Made by a program: the position numbers and the translations under genes
Shown: positions 32,987 through 43,642 of the stretch, one piece after another
How the letters are laid out: each line of letters opens with the position of its first letter
How positions within the stretch are numbered: position 1 is the first letter of the stretch
Notes under the pieces: generated by a model
The model's input: the letters and a program-made list of their open reading frames with translations, nothing else
The model's database searches: none
What the model was told of the DNA's origin: nothing
Source: an uncultured Emergencia sp.
Lineage (GTDB): Bacteria; Bacillota; Clostridia; Peptostreptococcales; Anaerovoracaceae
Direction of reading: 5' to 3'
Assembly: GCA_937997955.1 (NCBI GenBank)
Contig: CALLDR010000202.1
Coordinates: 1-64,000 of the forward strand
DNA length: 64,000 nucleotides

Positions 32987-33047
32987 AGGGTGTCCGCCCC
33001 GCTGTCACACGCCGTCAGGCTGTGCGGCGTGAAGGACGCTCTTTTTT
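32987..33047 (+). terminator. Terminator of the GntR-type gene
   Basis: A core stem CACGCCG (33008-33014) with CGGCGTG (33025-33031), extended by outer partial pairing of GTGTCC with GGACGC, then TTTTTT at 33042-33047. Confidence 0.8.
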
Positions 33048-33188
33048 CATGCGCCTGGCAGCCTTATCCCATTCGTCCAGCCATCTCGGAAGTTTGGCAT
33101 TTCGTTTGGCATCTGAGAAGAAATCCTCAATTTTGCCAAACCGGGCCGCCGTTCACCTCCGCCGGTCAACGCCAAGCTCCGCCTCCGG

Positions 33189-34310
33189 TCAACGTTCACC
33201 ACCGTTCGCATCGTTCCATTTCCGCCTGCGCAGGCGGTACCGCGCAAGGCAGGCCAGCAAGACCATGCCCAGATAGCCGGTATAGGGATAGATGGCCCCT
33301 ACCAGCCGGTCGAAAGGCAGCTGTCCCAGTATCAGCGAATCCAGGCTGATGAGCAGCGCCAAGATCAAAGCGCCTTTTCCCGGCTTTGCCAGGCTGTCGC
33401 AGATGGTCCAAAGCATGGGAGCGGCTGTAGAGAAGATGCCCAGAAGCATGACACCCACAAAGATCACGGCCACAGCCGGCGAAACGGCCTTGGCCAGCTC
33501 TAAGGCGGGCACGACGCTGCCTGCCGCGTCCTCCAGATGCAGCCCCAGCGCAAGATCCATGAAGATCACCGTCACCATGAGCATAACGCCTCCCAGAATA
33601 CCTCCCGCTCTGGCCTCTCTGGCCGACGAGGCGTCCCGTCCCAGGGCCATGAGAAAGGCGACGGAGCTGACGATGTTGTAGGCCACATAGAGGATTCCGC
33701 TCATCCACCACTGCCCAGCGGGCCTCATGTCTCTAAGACCGGCAACCCCCGCATCGTCGAAAAAGCCCTGACTGACACCCTTTGATGAAAAGATGGAGCA
33801 GAGAGCGACGAAAATCGTAAAACCTATGATCAGGGGTCCCATGGCGCCTACCAGGTCGATGAGCCGGGACAGGCCGAAAGCGAAGGCGAGGAAGACCAGC
33901 AGGGCCATGAGCAGGCCCCCGATGTAATACGGCACGCCGAAGTAGGCCTGGATGGACGCCCCCGCTCCGGAGACCATGACGGCCAGCACGGCGAAGAGGT
34001 AGCAGATGACGAAGTACTCAAAGAAAGTCCCGACGACGCGCCCGCACAGCCTTTGATAGGGTTTCTCCACGGCGCTTCCGGAAGAAAGCCCGCCCTGCCG
34101 CCAGCCTGCCTCCATGAGGGTGGAGCCGACCCACGCGAACAGGGCCATGCTGATCAGGGCCGCGCCGATGCTGTAGATTCCGTACGATGTGTAAAACTGC
34201 AGGATCTCCTGTCCCGTGGCGAAACCGGAGCCGATCTCAAAGGCGATGTAGGCTCCGGCGTATTTGATGACCCTGATCGGGCTGACTGTCTCTTTCTGTT
34301 TCACGTTCAT
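33189..34310 (-). CDS. YkvI-like membrane transport protein
   Basis: 373 residues with about ten membrane helices, matching the YkvI family of predicted transporters related to the APC/SSS-type fold. The first helix carries the family-like AYIAFEIGSGFATGQEILQFY, whose broken-helix GSGFATGQE segment resembles the substrate or sodium site of LeuT-fold proteins. Substrate unknown. The C-terminus is short and basic (ARYRLRRRKW). It is monocistronic; downstream only short GC-rich direct repeats are seen before the GntR terminator. Start choice is the in-frame ATG at 34310; no strong ribosome site was identified. Confidence 0.8.
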   Translation of the reverse strand: MNVKQKETVSPIRVIKYAGAYIAFEIGSGFATGQEILQFYTSYGIYSIGAALISMALFAWVGSTLMEAGWRQGGLSSGSAVEKPYQRLCGRVVGTFFEYFVICYLFAVLAVMVSGAGASIQAYFGVPYYIGGLLMALLVFLAFAFGLSRLIDLVGAMGPLIIGFTIFVALCSIFSSKGVSQGFFDDAGVAGLRDMRPAGQWWMSGILYVAYNIVSSVAFLMALGRDASSAREARAGGILGGVMLMVTVIFMDLALGLHLEDAAGSVVPALELAKAVSPAVAVIFVGVMLLGIFSTAAPMLWTICDSLAKPGKGALILALLISLDSLILGQLPFDRLVGAIYPYTGYLGMVLLACLARYRLRRRKWNDANGGER

Positions 34311-34327
34311 GCTGCACGCACCCCCCT

Positions 34328-34525
34328 GTCTTGATCCTAGCCATCTTGGTCCTAGCTTCCTAGCTGTCCCGGTCCTATCTGTCTTGGCCCTGGCTGTCCT
34401 GGTCCTATCCTATGCCGGCGCGCCGGAAAAAATGACCCCGGAACAACCGTCCGGGGCCATATTTGCTATATTTGCTATGTTTGTCAGTTCTGCCATGCCT
34501 GCCAGCCTTGCCATGTCTGTCATGC
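34328..34525. repeat. Two short degenerate repeat arrays upstream of the YkvI-like gene
   Basis: At 34328-34412, units like TGTCCTGGTCCTAGC recur four to five times with changes. At about 34456-34525, ATTTGCTAT-type and TGCCATGCCTGCC-type units recur. No credible gene covers them. They lie between the transporter gene and the IS200-type element. Confidence 0.5.
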
Positions 34526-34611
34526 GCACGTGATTTAAAGCATAAAGCTCCGCACGCCGATCTTTGTCGGTTTTCAGGGCTGCAGCGGGACAGCGGCGGG
34601 CAAAAAACCAG

Positions 34612-35297
34612 CCACGCGTCAAACGCGTGGTTTTCAATTGACGGGCATAGCCCTCTATTCCTCGCGGACACGTCAAACGTGTAAAAAGAAATCTGCCAGC
34701 TGCGGGTGCTATAACTTACTTTCTCTTTTGCTTAAACGGACCGACTTCGCTCATCGTCAGCTGCTTTCACAGCTGGTCTTCTTCAAGCTGTTTCTTTATG
34801 TACTCCGCAATTCTGGCTTCATTTTTTCCTACGGTATCAACATAATACCCCCTTGCACCAAAACTCACGGTTCCTGTATTTATACTTCAGCCCGCCGAAT
34901 TGCTCGTACAGCATTGTGCTGCTCTTCCCCTTGAGATATCCCATGAACTTGGAAACTGCATATTTAGGCGGTATTTCTACCAACATGTGGATATGATCAG
35001 GGCACACTTCCGCGGCAACGATATGCACGCCTTTCCATTCGCAAAGCTGTCTTAAAATCTGGCCAATTGCTTTCTTATGCTCCCCATAAAATGCTTTCCT
35101 TCTGTACTTTGGGGCGAAAACAATGTGATACTTGCAATTCCACTTGGAATGCGATAAACTGTTAATGTCATTCATGCTCATGAATGTCCTCCTTCTCTTT
35201 TTTTGATTGCAGCTGGCAGACCGCATTCCAAGTATAGCAGAAGGAGTTTTTCTGTTCAACGGTGAAACCTTTTTGGAACCACGCGTCAAACGCGTGG
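34612..35297 (-). mobile_element. IS200/IS605-type insertion sequence, inactive copy
   Basis: Both ends carry the same 19-nt hairpin (CCACGCGT-CAA-ACGCGTGG) at 34612-34630 and 35279-35297, followed on the plus strand by TTTT at each end; no terminal inverted repeats or target duplication are expected for this family. The ~690-bp length and a single tnpA fit IS200. A second, weaker hairpin (ACACGT-CAA-ACGTGT, 34668-34682) lies inside the tnpA-distal end. It sits just beyond the hydABC terminator, so it does not interrupt a gene. tnpB is absent. Confidence 0.88.
34767..35181 (-). pseudogene. tnpA: Frameshifted IS200/IS605 TnpA transposase
   Basis: A Y1 HUH single-strand transposase. ATG 35181 follows AAGGAGG. 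The HUH histidines are intact (DHIHMLVEIPP) and MGYLKGKSS follows. The frame then runs into a five-G run (plus-strand C's at 34848-34852) and stops after CKGVLC. Removing one G restores the family C-terminus GYYVDTVGKNEARIAEYIKKQ to a stop at 34767. In IS608 the nucleophilic Tyr lies in this last helix (the Y of the KYIQ-like motif), so the shifted protein lacks its catalytic tyrosine. A sequencing error in the homopolymer cannot be excluded. Confidence 0.88.
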
Positions 35298-35310
35298 TTT
35301 TACTTATACA

Positions 35311-35340
35311 AGAAAACCTGCCGGCATTTCTGTCGACAGG
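35311..35340 (-). terminator. Terminator of hydABC operon 1
   Basis: CCTGCCG (35317-35323) pairs with CGACAGG (35334-35340) with one mismatch. On the minus strand TTTTCTTG follows. It lies 26 nt past the hydA stop and directly abuts the IS200-type element. Confidence 0.65.
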
Positions 35341-35365
35341 CTCTCCCAAAATATATGTCACTATA

Positions 35366-37123
35366 TTATCTTGCTTTATAGTGGGTATGCAGCAGGTGAT
35401 GTGCCTTTTCGCTGCCCGGCTCGCCAAGGTATGTCTTGTACAGCTCCTTGATGACCGGATTCTTGTGAGACTTTCTGATGAAATTCTCATGGTCGCTCTT
35501 GTAGAGGGCTTTGGCTCTCTCGTTGCCCAGGTTCATCCAGTTGCGCACGGATGACGGCTGCTGCGGCTGTCCTCCGCCGTTGACGCAGCCTCCCGGGCAG
35601 GCCATGATTTCCACGAAATCAAAGTGCTCGCCGCCTTTGATGCGCTCCATCAGCGCTCTGGCGTTTCCAAGACCGTGGGCCGCGGCCGCTTTGACGGTCA
35701 CATCTCCGATCTTGATCTCGGCTTCCTTGATGCCCTGCTCCTGTCCGCGAACCTGCATATAGTCGATGGAATCGGAGCTCTCTCCGGTGACGATATCCGC
35801 CACGGTACGCAGAGCCGCTTCCATAACGCCGCCGGTGGCACCGAAGATGGTAGCAGCGCCGGTGGAGATGCCCAGCGGATGATCAAAGTCGCTGTCAGGC
35901 AGCGCCGGGAAGTCGATACCGAAGGCCTGAATCGCCTTTGCCAGCTCTCTGGTCGTCAGCACCAGATCCACATCTTGATAGCCAGTAGCCGCCAGTTCCT
36001 CTCTCTGCGCCTCGAACTTCTTCGCCGTGCAAGGCATGACGGAGATCACGATGATGTCCGCAGGGTCCAGCCCTTCCTTCTCAGCGTAATAGGTCTTGAT
36101 CATGGCGCCCAGCATTTCGTGCGGTGATTTGCAGGACGAAAGGTTATCCAGCATATCCGGGAAGAAGTGCTCGCAGAACTTGATCCAGCCCGGTGAGCAG
36201 GACGTGATCAAAGGCAGATTCTCGCCGGTCTTCAGGCGGTGCAGAAGCTCGGTTCCCTCTTCCATGATGGTCAGGTCCGCGCCGGTATCGGTGTCAAAGA
36301 CCTTGGCAAAGCCGATCATGCGCAGGGCTGTTACCATCTTTCCGGTTACGTCGGTGCCGAACGGCATGCCGAACTCTTCTCCCAGAGCCGCTCTGACCGC
36401 AGGGGCGGTCTGGACGACGATGTGCTTTCCAGGCAGCTTCATCAGAGCCCAAAGCTCGTCGAGGCTGGAGTGTTCCTGCAGGGCGCCGGTCGGACAGACG
36501 TTGATGCACTGGCCGCAGTTGACGCACTTTGATTCGTCGATCGGACGGTTAAAGGTGGTGCCTACCACGGTGCTGAAGCCTCTGTTGATGACGTCGATGG
36601 CTCCTACTGTCTGCACGTTATGGCAGACGCTGATACATCTTCTGCACAAAATACATCTGTTCGGGTCTCTCATGATGGAGATGCCGTTGTCTATTGCCAT
36701 GACCTGGTTGGCTGTAACCACTTCCTGGTTCTTGGCGTAGTTGGCGAACTCGGTGTCCATGGTGTTGGCCAGGGTCTTCAGCTCGCAGCCTGTGGAACCT
36801 CTGTTGCAGCTCTGACACATGGCCGGATGGTTGGACAGTATCAGCTCCAGGTTCTTCTTTCTAAAGTTGAGGATGTCAGGGGTGTGGGTTTTGACCACCA
36901 TGCCCTCGGCAACCTTCTGCACACAGGAGGCCTGCCAGTTCTTCGCGCCTTCCACTTCTACCAGACACATACGGCAGCAGCCGATCTCGCAGACGTCCTT
37001 CAGGAAGCAAAGGGTCGGAATCTTGATGTTGACTTCTTTTGCTGCCTGTAATATGGTGTAATCCTCTGGCACGTTAACGTCCATGCCATCTATGGTTAAC
37101 TGTACTCTTTTCTTATTCTTCAT
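35366..37123 (-). CDS. hydA: [FeFe]-hydrogenase catalytic subunit HydA of NADH-linked complex 1
   Basis: 585-residue hydrogenase of the HydABC (electron-bifurcating, NADH/ferredoxin) type. N-terminal [2Fe-2S] domain (Cys 39, 50, 53, 67), His-ligated [4Fe-4S] (H99, C103, C106, C113), two [4Fe-4S] clusters (C157-C167, C200-C210), then the H-cluster domain: L1 TSCSPGW (307-313), L2 MPCTAKKFE (C365), L3 MACPGGCVNGGGQP (C509, C513). L1 has Ser where many hydrogenases have a second Cys; from memory this TSCSP form occurs in NADH-linked multimeric enzymes. It starts 18 nt after hydB. With HydB and HydC it should couple H2 to NADH and ferredoxin. Confidence 0.94.
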   Translation of the reverse strand: MKNKKRVQLTIDGMDVNVPEDYTILQAAKEVNIKIPTLCFLKDVCEIGCCRMCLVEVEGAKNWQASCVQKVAEGMVVKTHTPDILNFRKKNLELILSNHPAMCQSCNRGSTGCELKTLANTMDTEFANYAKNQEVVTANQVMAIDNGISIMRDPNRCILCRRCISVCHNVQTVGAIDVINRGFSTVVGTTFNRPIDESKCVNCGQCINVCPTGALQEHSSLDELWALMKLPGKHIVVQTAPAVRAALGEEFGMPFGTDVTGKMVTALRMIGFAKVFDTDTGADLTIMEEGTELLHRLKTGENLPLITSCSPGWIKFCEHFFPDMLDNLSSCKSPHEMLGAMIKTYYAEKEGLDPADIIVISVMPCTAKKFEAQREELAATGYQDVDLVLTTRELAKAIQAFGIDFPALPDSDFDHPLGISTGAATIFGATGGVMEAALRTVADIVTGESSDSIDYMQVRGQEQGIKEAEIKIGDVTVKAAAAHGLGNARALMERIKGGEHFDFVEIMACPGGCVNGGGQPQQPSSVRNWMNLGNERAKALYKSDHENFIRKSHKNPVIKELYKTYLGEPGSEKAHHLLHTHYKAR

Positions 37124-37141
37124 TACTTGCCCTCCATTCTT

Positions 37142-38977
<1,836 letters not shown>

Positions 38978-38989
38978 TACAACCTCCCG

Positions 38990-39475
38990 CTATTCCATGA
39001 GTTCATACTGGTTCATGATTTCGTCCACCTGTTCAGGGGTCAGTCTTCCATAAACCTCATCATTGATCGTGACTACCGGCGCCAGTCCGCAGGCTCCGAT
39101 GCATCTGCAGGAGTCCAAAGAGAACTTTCCGTCGGACGTACACTCGCCAACCTCGATGGACAGACGTTCCAGGAACTTGCCCAAAATATCGTTGGCTCCT
39201 TTTACATAGCAGGCAGTACCCATACAGACATTGATCTTGTACTTGCCCTTTTTCTTCAGTGAAAACTGGGAATAGAAGGTTACCACCCCGTAGACCTTCG
39301 CCATGGAAATTCCAAGGCCTTCAGCGATTCTTTCCTGTACCTCGTAAGGCAGGTAACCGAAGACCTCCTGCGCCTCGTGAAGTATAGGAATCAGTGCACC
39401 TCTTTCTTCCTTGTGCTTCGCGATGATCTCGTCAAGCTGCGCAAATTTGTCAGCCATTTCTTTGCAGTTACACAT
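38990..39475 (-). CDS. hydC: NuoE-like [2Fe-2S] subunit HydC of hydrogenase complex 1
   Basis: 161 residues. Thioredoxin-fold [2Fe-2S] protein with CMGTACYVKG and CRCIGACGLAP holding the four cluster cysteines, and the N-terminal helical VQERIAEGLGISMAKVYGVVTFYSQF typical of NuoE. It passes electrons between HydB and HydA. ATG 39475 is chosen over a frame start five codons earlier because AAGGAGAG precedes it. It is the first gene of the operon, behind a strong promoter with a Rex-like operator. Confidence 0.94.
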   Translation of the reverse strand: MCNCKEMADKFAQLDEIIAKHKEERGALIPILHEAQEVFGYLPYEVQERIAEGLGISMAKVYGVVTFYSQFSLKKKGKYKINVCMGTACYVKGANDILGKFLERLSIEVGECTSDGKFSLDSCRCIGACGLAPVVTINDEVYGRLTPEQVDEIMNQYELME

Positions 39476-39512
39476 GTTTCTCTCCTTCAATAAATTTAGA
39501 ATATAGTGACTT

Positions 39513-39559
39513 TTGTTAATAGTTTAACCAATTGTAACACAAAAAGTTTGAAGTATCAA
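39513..39559 (-). promoter_or_regulatory. hydABC-1 promoter with Rex-like operator
   Basis: On the minus strand TTGATA (39559-39554) and TACAAT (39536-39531) are 17 bp apart. Immediately downstream 39530-39513 reads TGGTTAAACTATTAACAA, one mismatch from the Rex consensus TTGTTAA-N4-TTAACAA. A repressor here would block transcription at low NADH/NAD+, fitting a hydrogenase. Rex binding is inferred. Confidence 0.75.
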
Positions 39560-39689
39560 CTATTAGTTTGATTTTCGACAAATTTTTTAACGAATTAAAT
39601 TGTTTTTTGTTTCGTGCATCAAAAAATAACCGGCATAATTCGTTTTTTTGTACAAACTAGGTTTTCCGCTCCCTTTGTCCCGGAAAAGG

Positions 39690-39757
39690 CATAGGAAGAA
39701 ACATGGAAAAACATAGAAGAGGCGCAGAAAAAGCATGGAAGAAACACAGAAAAAGCA
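39690..39757. repeat. Purine-rich degenerate tandem repeats
   Basis: Units such as GGAAGAAACATGGAAAAACAT and GCAGAAAAAGCATGGAAGAAACACAG recur with changes, nearly all purine on the plus strand. It is a gap between operons and no gene is seen. Confidence 0.5.
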
Positions 39758-39799
39758 GAGCCCTGTTCCCGGCGTTTCCGCCTGAAACAGGATCCTGCT
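39754..39799. terminator. Stacked hairpin after the ABC exporter operon (shared motif)
   Basis: AGCAG/CTGCT, CCTGTT (39762-39767)/AACAGG (39786-39791) and GGCG/CGCC stack into one hairpin 55 nt past the exporter operon's end. A very similar hairpin lies after hydABC operon 2 (47448-47487). There is no T-run; it could be a processing or stability element. Confidence 0.5.
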
Positions 39800-39854
39800 C
39801 CGCTGTCAATAAAGCCGGCCCAACCGTATTCATTTCTTCCGGATCAAAGCTCCG

Positions 39855-41618
39855 TCACTGCCGCAGCCTCCATCCGATGGCCGCTTCTCTCTGTCTCCAG
39901 AACCTGCGGTAGATGCCATCTTCCTGTATCAGCTTGCTGTGGGTTCCCAGCTGTACGATCCGCCCTCCATCTACGACCGCGATCTGCTCCGCGTCCCGCA
40001 CGGTGGTCAGACGATGGGCGATGGAGATCAGCGTCTTTTCCCTGGTCAGCTCTTTGATGGCCGCCAGCAGCTGATGCTCGTTTTCCGGGTCTACGCTGGA
40101 AGTAGCCTCGTCCAGTATGACGATAGGCGCGTCTTTTAGGATAGCCCTGGCGATGGAAATCCTCTGCTTTTCTCCGCCGGACAGGGTGGAGCCGCCCTCC
40201 CCTACCACAGTGGCATAGCCCTCCGGCAGAGCTGAGATGAAATCGTGGCACTGGGCGCGCCGGGCCGCCTCCACGATCTCCTCGTGGGTCGCGTCAGGAT
40301 TTCCAAACCGGATATTGTTCTCAATGGTATCGTTGAAGAGATAGACGTTCTGGAAGACCATGCTGATGTATCCCATCAAGCTGTCTGCTGTGTAATCCTT
40401 CACGTCCAGACCTCCGATCAGGACCTGTCCCTCCTGCACGTCCCAGAATCTGGCGATCAGATTGCACAGGGTAGTCTTGCCTGAGCCGGACGGTCCTACG
40501 ATGGCGCAGGTCGTCCCCTGCGGCACCCGCAGAGACACGTCGTCGATGATTTTCCTGCCGCCGGTTCCCGCTTCCCCGTCCTTTCCCGCCGCGTCATAGG
40601 AAAAGGTCACGTGCTTCAGCTCGATATCAAAGTTTTTCGGAGCCATGGCCTGTCTGCTGGTATCCATCTCCGGCATATCCGTGACAGCTTCCAGCCGGTT
40701 CAGCTCCGTGATGATCTTTCTGGCCAGAAAAGCGCCGTCCCCCATCTGCTCCATCTCAGAATAGACGATGAAGGAGCAGACGATAAACATCAGGCAGTAG
40801 GACAGCGACAGCTCACCATCTAGAAACATGGCCGCCGCCGTGAACATCATGACACAGCCGGTCACCTTGTAGACAGCCTGGTAGACCTTCAGAAGGGGCA
40901 GAGACGCGTACTCCTGGTCCAGGTCTGCCTGCCGCTTTTGTTCAAAGGCCTCATAGACGGCGTTTTCGCTGCCGCCGCCCTGCGAAAACGCCCGGAGCAC
41001 CGAGATCCCCCGTATGTATTCCAGAGCCTGGATGGTCATATTTTCCTGGGCCGCCAGCACCTTCGGCGTATGCTTTGCCGCCGCCTTCTGGATCACGTGG
41101 AGCACCGCCATGCCGGCGCACAGGCCCACAAGGGTGATCAGGGCGAAGACCGGCGCGAAGAACAGGAAGTAGACCATCATGACCAGAGTCATCAGCACGC
41201 CGCCGGTCAGATCTGTCACCGCCAGCATGGAGTACTGCTCCAGTTCCGTCACCGTGGACGTCAGCACCGTCTGGATACTCCCCAGCTTCTGTTCGGAGAA
41301 ATACCCCATGGGCGCTTTCCGCATCCGCTCCCCGATCTGCAGTCTGTAATCCCGGAACATATCAAAGCCCTTTGCGCTCATGGAGATGTCCATGAGCCAC
41401 TGAAACAGGAAACGCCCCGCCACGCTGACGACGAGAACGCCAAGGGCTTTCCAGATCACGGAGAAAGTCAGGTGATCCAGATTTTCCACTACGATATAGA
41501 TAGCGAAGATCATCAGACCCATGGAAACCGTCTTTAAAAAGTTCAGGAAAATACCCAAGATGATCTTCGTCCTATGCCGTCCCGACAGTTCCAAAATCCG
41601 CCTCAACATATTCAGCAT
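39855..41618 (-). CDS. ABC exporter half-transporter, second subunit
   Basis: 587 residues. N-terminal six-helix exporter domain (about 1-300), then an ATPase with Walker A GPSGSGKTT, a Q-loop in MVFQNVYLFNDTIENN, signature LSGGEKQRISIARA and Walker B IVILDEATSSVD. Its ATG lies 7 nt inside the 3' end of the partner gene, so the two should make a heterodimer. Sequence flavour (ATSSVDPENE in one, ATAFADPESE in the partner) resembles IrtAB/YbtPQ-like and lipid-type pairs, so direction and cargo are uncertain; multidrug or siderophore-linked transport are options. Confidence 0.88.
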   Translation of the reverse strand: MLNMLRRILELSGRHRTKIILGIFLNFLKTVSMGLMIFAIYIVVENLDHLTFSVIWKALGVLVVSVAGRFLFQWLMDISMSAKGFDMFRDYRLQIGERMRKAPMGYFSEQKLGSIQTVLTSTVTELEQYSMLAVTDLTGGVLMTLVMMVYFLFFAPVFALITLVGLCAGMAVLHVIQKAAAKHTPKVLAAQENMTIQALEYIRGISVLRAFSQGGGSENAVYEAFEQKRQADLDQEYASLPLLKVYQAVYKVTGCVMMFTAAAMFLDGELSLSYCLMFIVCSFIVYSEMEQMGDGAFLARKIITELNRLEAVTDMPEMDTSRQAMAPKNFDIELKHVTFSYDAAGKDGEAGTGGRKIIDDVSLRVPQGTTCAIVGPSGSGKTTLCNLIARFWDVQEGQVLIGGLDVKDYTADSLMGYISMVFQNVYLFNDTIENNIRFGNPDATHEEIVEAARRAQCHDFISALPEGYATVVGEGGSTLSGGEKQRISIARAILKDAPIVILDEATSSVDPENEHQLLAAIKELTREKTLISIAHRLTTVRDAEQIAVVDGGRIVQLGTHSKLIQEDGIYRRFWRQREAAIGWRLRQ

Positions 41619-43378
41619 ACACCTTCACTCCCTTCTCCTGTACGATCCGCCGCGCCGACGTGCTGCTCCCACATCCTCCGATACAGCGGGCAATCCCGCA
41701 GCAGCTGCTCCTGGGTGCCGCTGGCGGCGATCCTTCCCTGATCCACGACCAAAATCTGATGGGCGTTCTGAATGGTGGCCAGCCGGTGGGCTACGACGAC
41801 CAGCGTCTTTCCCTGTACCAGCCTGCTGACCGCTTCCTGAATCTGCGCTTCACTCTCTGGATCAGCAAAGGCTGTAGCCTCATCTAAAATAACCATGGAC
41901 GCGCCCTTCAAAATGGCCCTGGCGATGGTAATCCTCTGCCGTTCTCCGCCGGACAGCCGGTCGCCCGCGTCTCCCGCCGGCGTGTCGTAGCCCTGAGGAA
42001 GCTGCAGGATAAAGTCGTGGCAATTGGCGGCTTTCGCGGCAGCCTCTACCTCCTCGTCTGTCGCTTTTGGCTTTCCCATGCGGATATTCTCCGCGATGGA
42101 CTTGTCGAAGAGAAAATTATCCTGAGCCACGTAGCTGATCTCTCCCATCATCTGATCAAAGGGGATCTGGCGGATATCCCTGCCGCCGTAATAGACGGTT
42201 CCTCCATCGGCGTCCCAAAAACCCGCCATCAGCTTGGCGATAGTGGATTTTCCCGAGCCGGACGGGCCTACGATGGCCGTCATGGTCCCCGGTTTCGTTT
42301 CAAAGCTGATGCCGTGCAGCACCTCCTTTGATCCGTTATAGGAAAAATGTACGTCGTCGAAAACGTACGCGCTGCCGTCAAGCTCCGCCTCCTCCGACGG
42401 CCGCTCCTGCTCCGGCGTATCCAGAAACTCCCGGATCGGCTTCAGATTGGCCGCGATGGTGGTCAGCTGCTCACTGCCGAAGGCGAGCTTCATCAAGGGC
42501 CCGATAAATCCGATGGGTATGACGATGCAGGCCACGAAAATCGGCAGGCTGATCTTCCCGTTCATCAAAAGCCATGCGCCAACCGGCAGACTTCCCAGAA
42601 AGGTAGACGGAATGATGGCCTTGACCGCCGCCATCCAGAACCAGCACTGCCGCCACCAATCCAGCGTACTGTCGTGAAAAAAGTTGACCGCGTCAGAAAA
42701 CTTGCCGAAGGACGCTCCCGTCCTGCCAAAGGCTTTGATAACCTGAATACCGCCGACGTATTCCACCAAGGCTCCGTTCATCTCGTTGCCCGCCCGCAGA
42801 TACGTGGCCATTTTCTCTCCATAGCCCTGCATCATGCCGATGATAAAGGGAATGGACAGAGGCAGGGTGATCAGGGAAGCCAGCCCCATGCGCCAGTCCA
42901 GCACGAAGATCAAAAGGATACAGGCCAGCGGCGCGGCAATCTGGGAAGGGGCCTCCGGCACCACGTGGGCGATGGAATCCTCCAGCTTCCCCACGTTGTC
43001 TACCATCAGGGTCTTGTGGACGCCGGAAGGTGTCTCCAGCATGACGCCCAGGGGAACCCGCTGCATTTTATCGGCGACAGCTCTCCGCATGTTCTTCAGT
43101 ATGGTAAAGGCGATGCTGTGGCTTCTGGCCGACGACAGAGTGCAGAGCACCGCACGCAGCACGATGCCAAGGGCTGCGCCTCCCGACCACAGCAGGGCCT
43201 GTTTCATGCTGGCCGTTCCCGCGTAAATCCCGTTGGCGAGAGCCGCCGCTGCCAGAAACGGCAGCATCCCGAAGCACTCCCCAACGATAGCCAGAAAGAC
43301 AGCGAGGGGCATCTTCCCCTTGGCCTCACCGGCAAAGCTGAACAGAACCCTGATCGGATTCTCTCGTTTTTCCTTCAT
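41612..43378 (-). CDS. ABC exporter half-transporter, first subunit
   Basis: 588 residues from ATG 43378, which follows GAGGAGG; the frame is open another 42 codons upstream through a Lys/Arg-rich repeat tract that is unlikely to be translated. Exporter-type membrane domain, then Walker A GPSGSGKST, Q-loop AQDNFLFDKSIAENI, signature LSGGERQRITIARA and Walker B MVILDEATAFADPES. It overlaps the next gene by 7 nt. It lies downstream of a TetR-type gene, the usual arrangement for inducible efflux pairs. Confidence 0.88.
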   Translation of the reverse strand: MKEKRENPIRVLFSFAGEAKGKMPLAVFLAIVGECFGMLPFLAAAALANGIYAGTASMKQALLWSGGAALGIVLRAVLCTLSSARSHSIAFTILKNMRRAVADKMQRVPLGVMLETPSGVHKTLMVDNVGKLEDSIAHVVPEAPSQIAAPLACILLIFVLDWRMGLASLITLPLSIPFIIGMMQGYGEKMATYLRAGNEMNGALVEYVGGIQVIKAFGRTGASFGKFSDAVNFFHDSTLDWWRQCWFWMAAVKAIIPSTFLGSLPVGAWLLMNGKISLPIFVACIVIPIGFIGPLMKLAFGSEQLTTIAANLKPIREFLDTPEQERPSEEAELDGSAYVFDDVHFSYNGSKEVLHGISFETKPGTMTAIVGPSGSGKSTIAKLMAGFWDADGGTVYYGGRDIRQIPFDQMMGEISYVAQDNFLFDKSIAENIRMGKPKATDEEVEAAAKAANCHDFILQLPQGYDTPAGDAGDRLSGGERQRITIARAILKGASMVILDEATAFADPESEAQIQEAVSRLVQGKTLVVVAHRLATIQNAHQILVVDQGRIAASGTQEQLLRDCPLYRRMWEQHVGAADRTGEGSEGVC

Positions 43379-43472
43379 TTCATTCCTCCTCTTCTCTTCC
43401 TTGTTTCTCTTCTTCATGTCTCGCTCTCTCATTTTCGCGCCCTCATTCTTCTCCATCACACTTCTGCCTTTT

Positions 43473-43596
43473 GCCTTTTGTTCCGCCTTGCTTCTTCGCC
43501 GCATTTCTCTTTTCGCCTTTTGTTCCCCCTTGCTTCTTCACGATTCTCTTCTTTGCCTTTTGTTCCACCCCGTTCTTCTTCGAGTACCGCTTCTTT
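43473..43596. repeat. About 41-bp tandem repeat, three degenerate units, pyrimidine-rich
   Basis: The core GCCTTTTGTTCC recurs at 43473, 43515 and 43555 (42 and 40 bp apart), each followed by a CTTGCTTCTTC-like block. It lies between the TetR and ABC genes, so the operon mRNA would carry a purine-rich spacer here. Not coding by my reading. Confidence 0.7.
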
Positions 43597-43642
43597 AGAG
43601 CGGGTTAGTTTAGCCTAACCACACTCCCAGAAAATAGGGCTG

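Noticed and set aside
34837..35490. TnpA as a 217-codon frame reaching into the hydrogenase gene
   Set aside because: The N-terminal 103 codons lie outside the element's end hairpin and lack a transposase match; the ribosome site supports ATG 35181.
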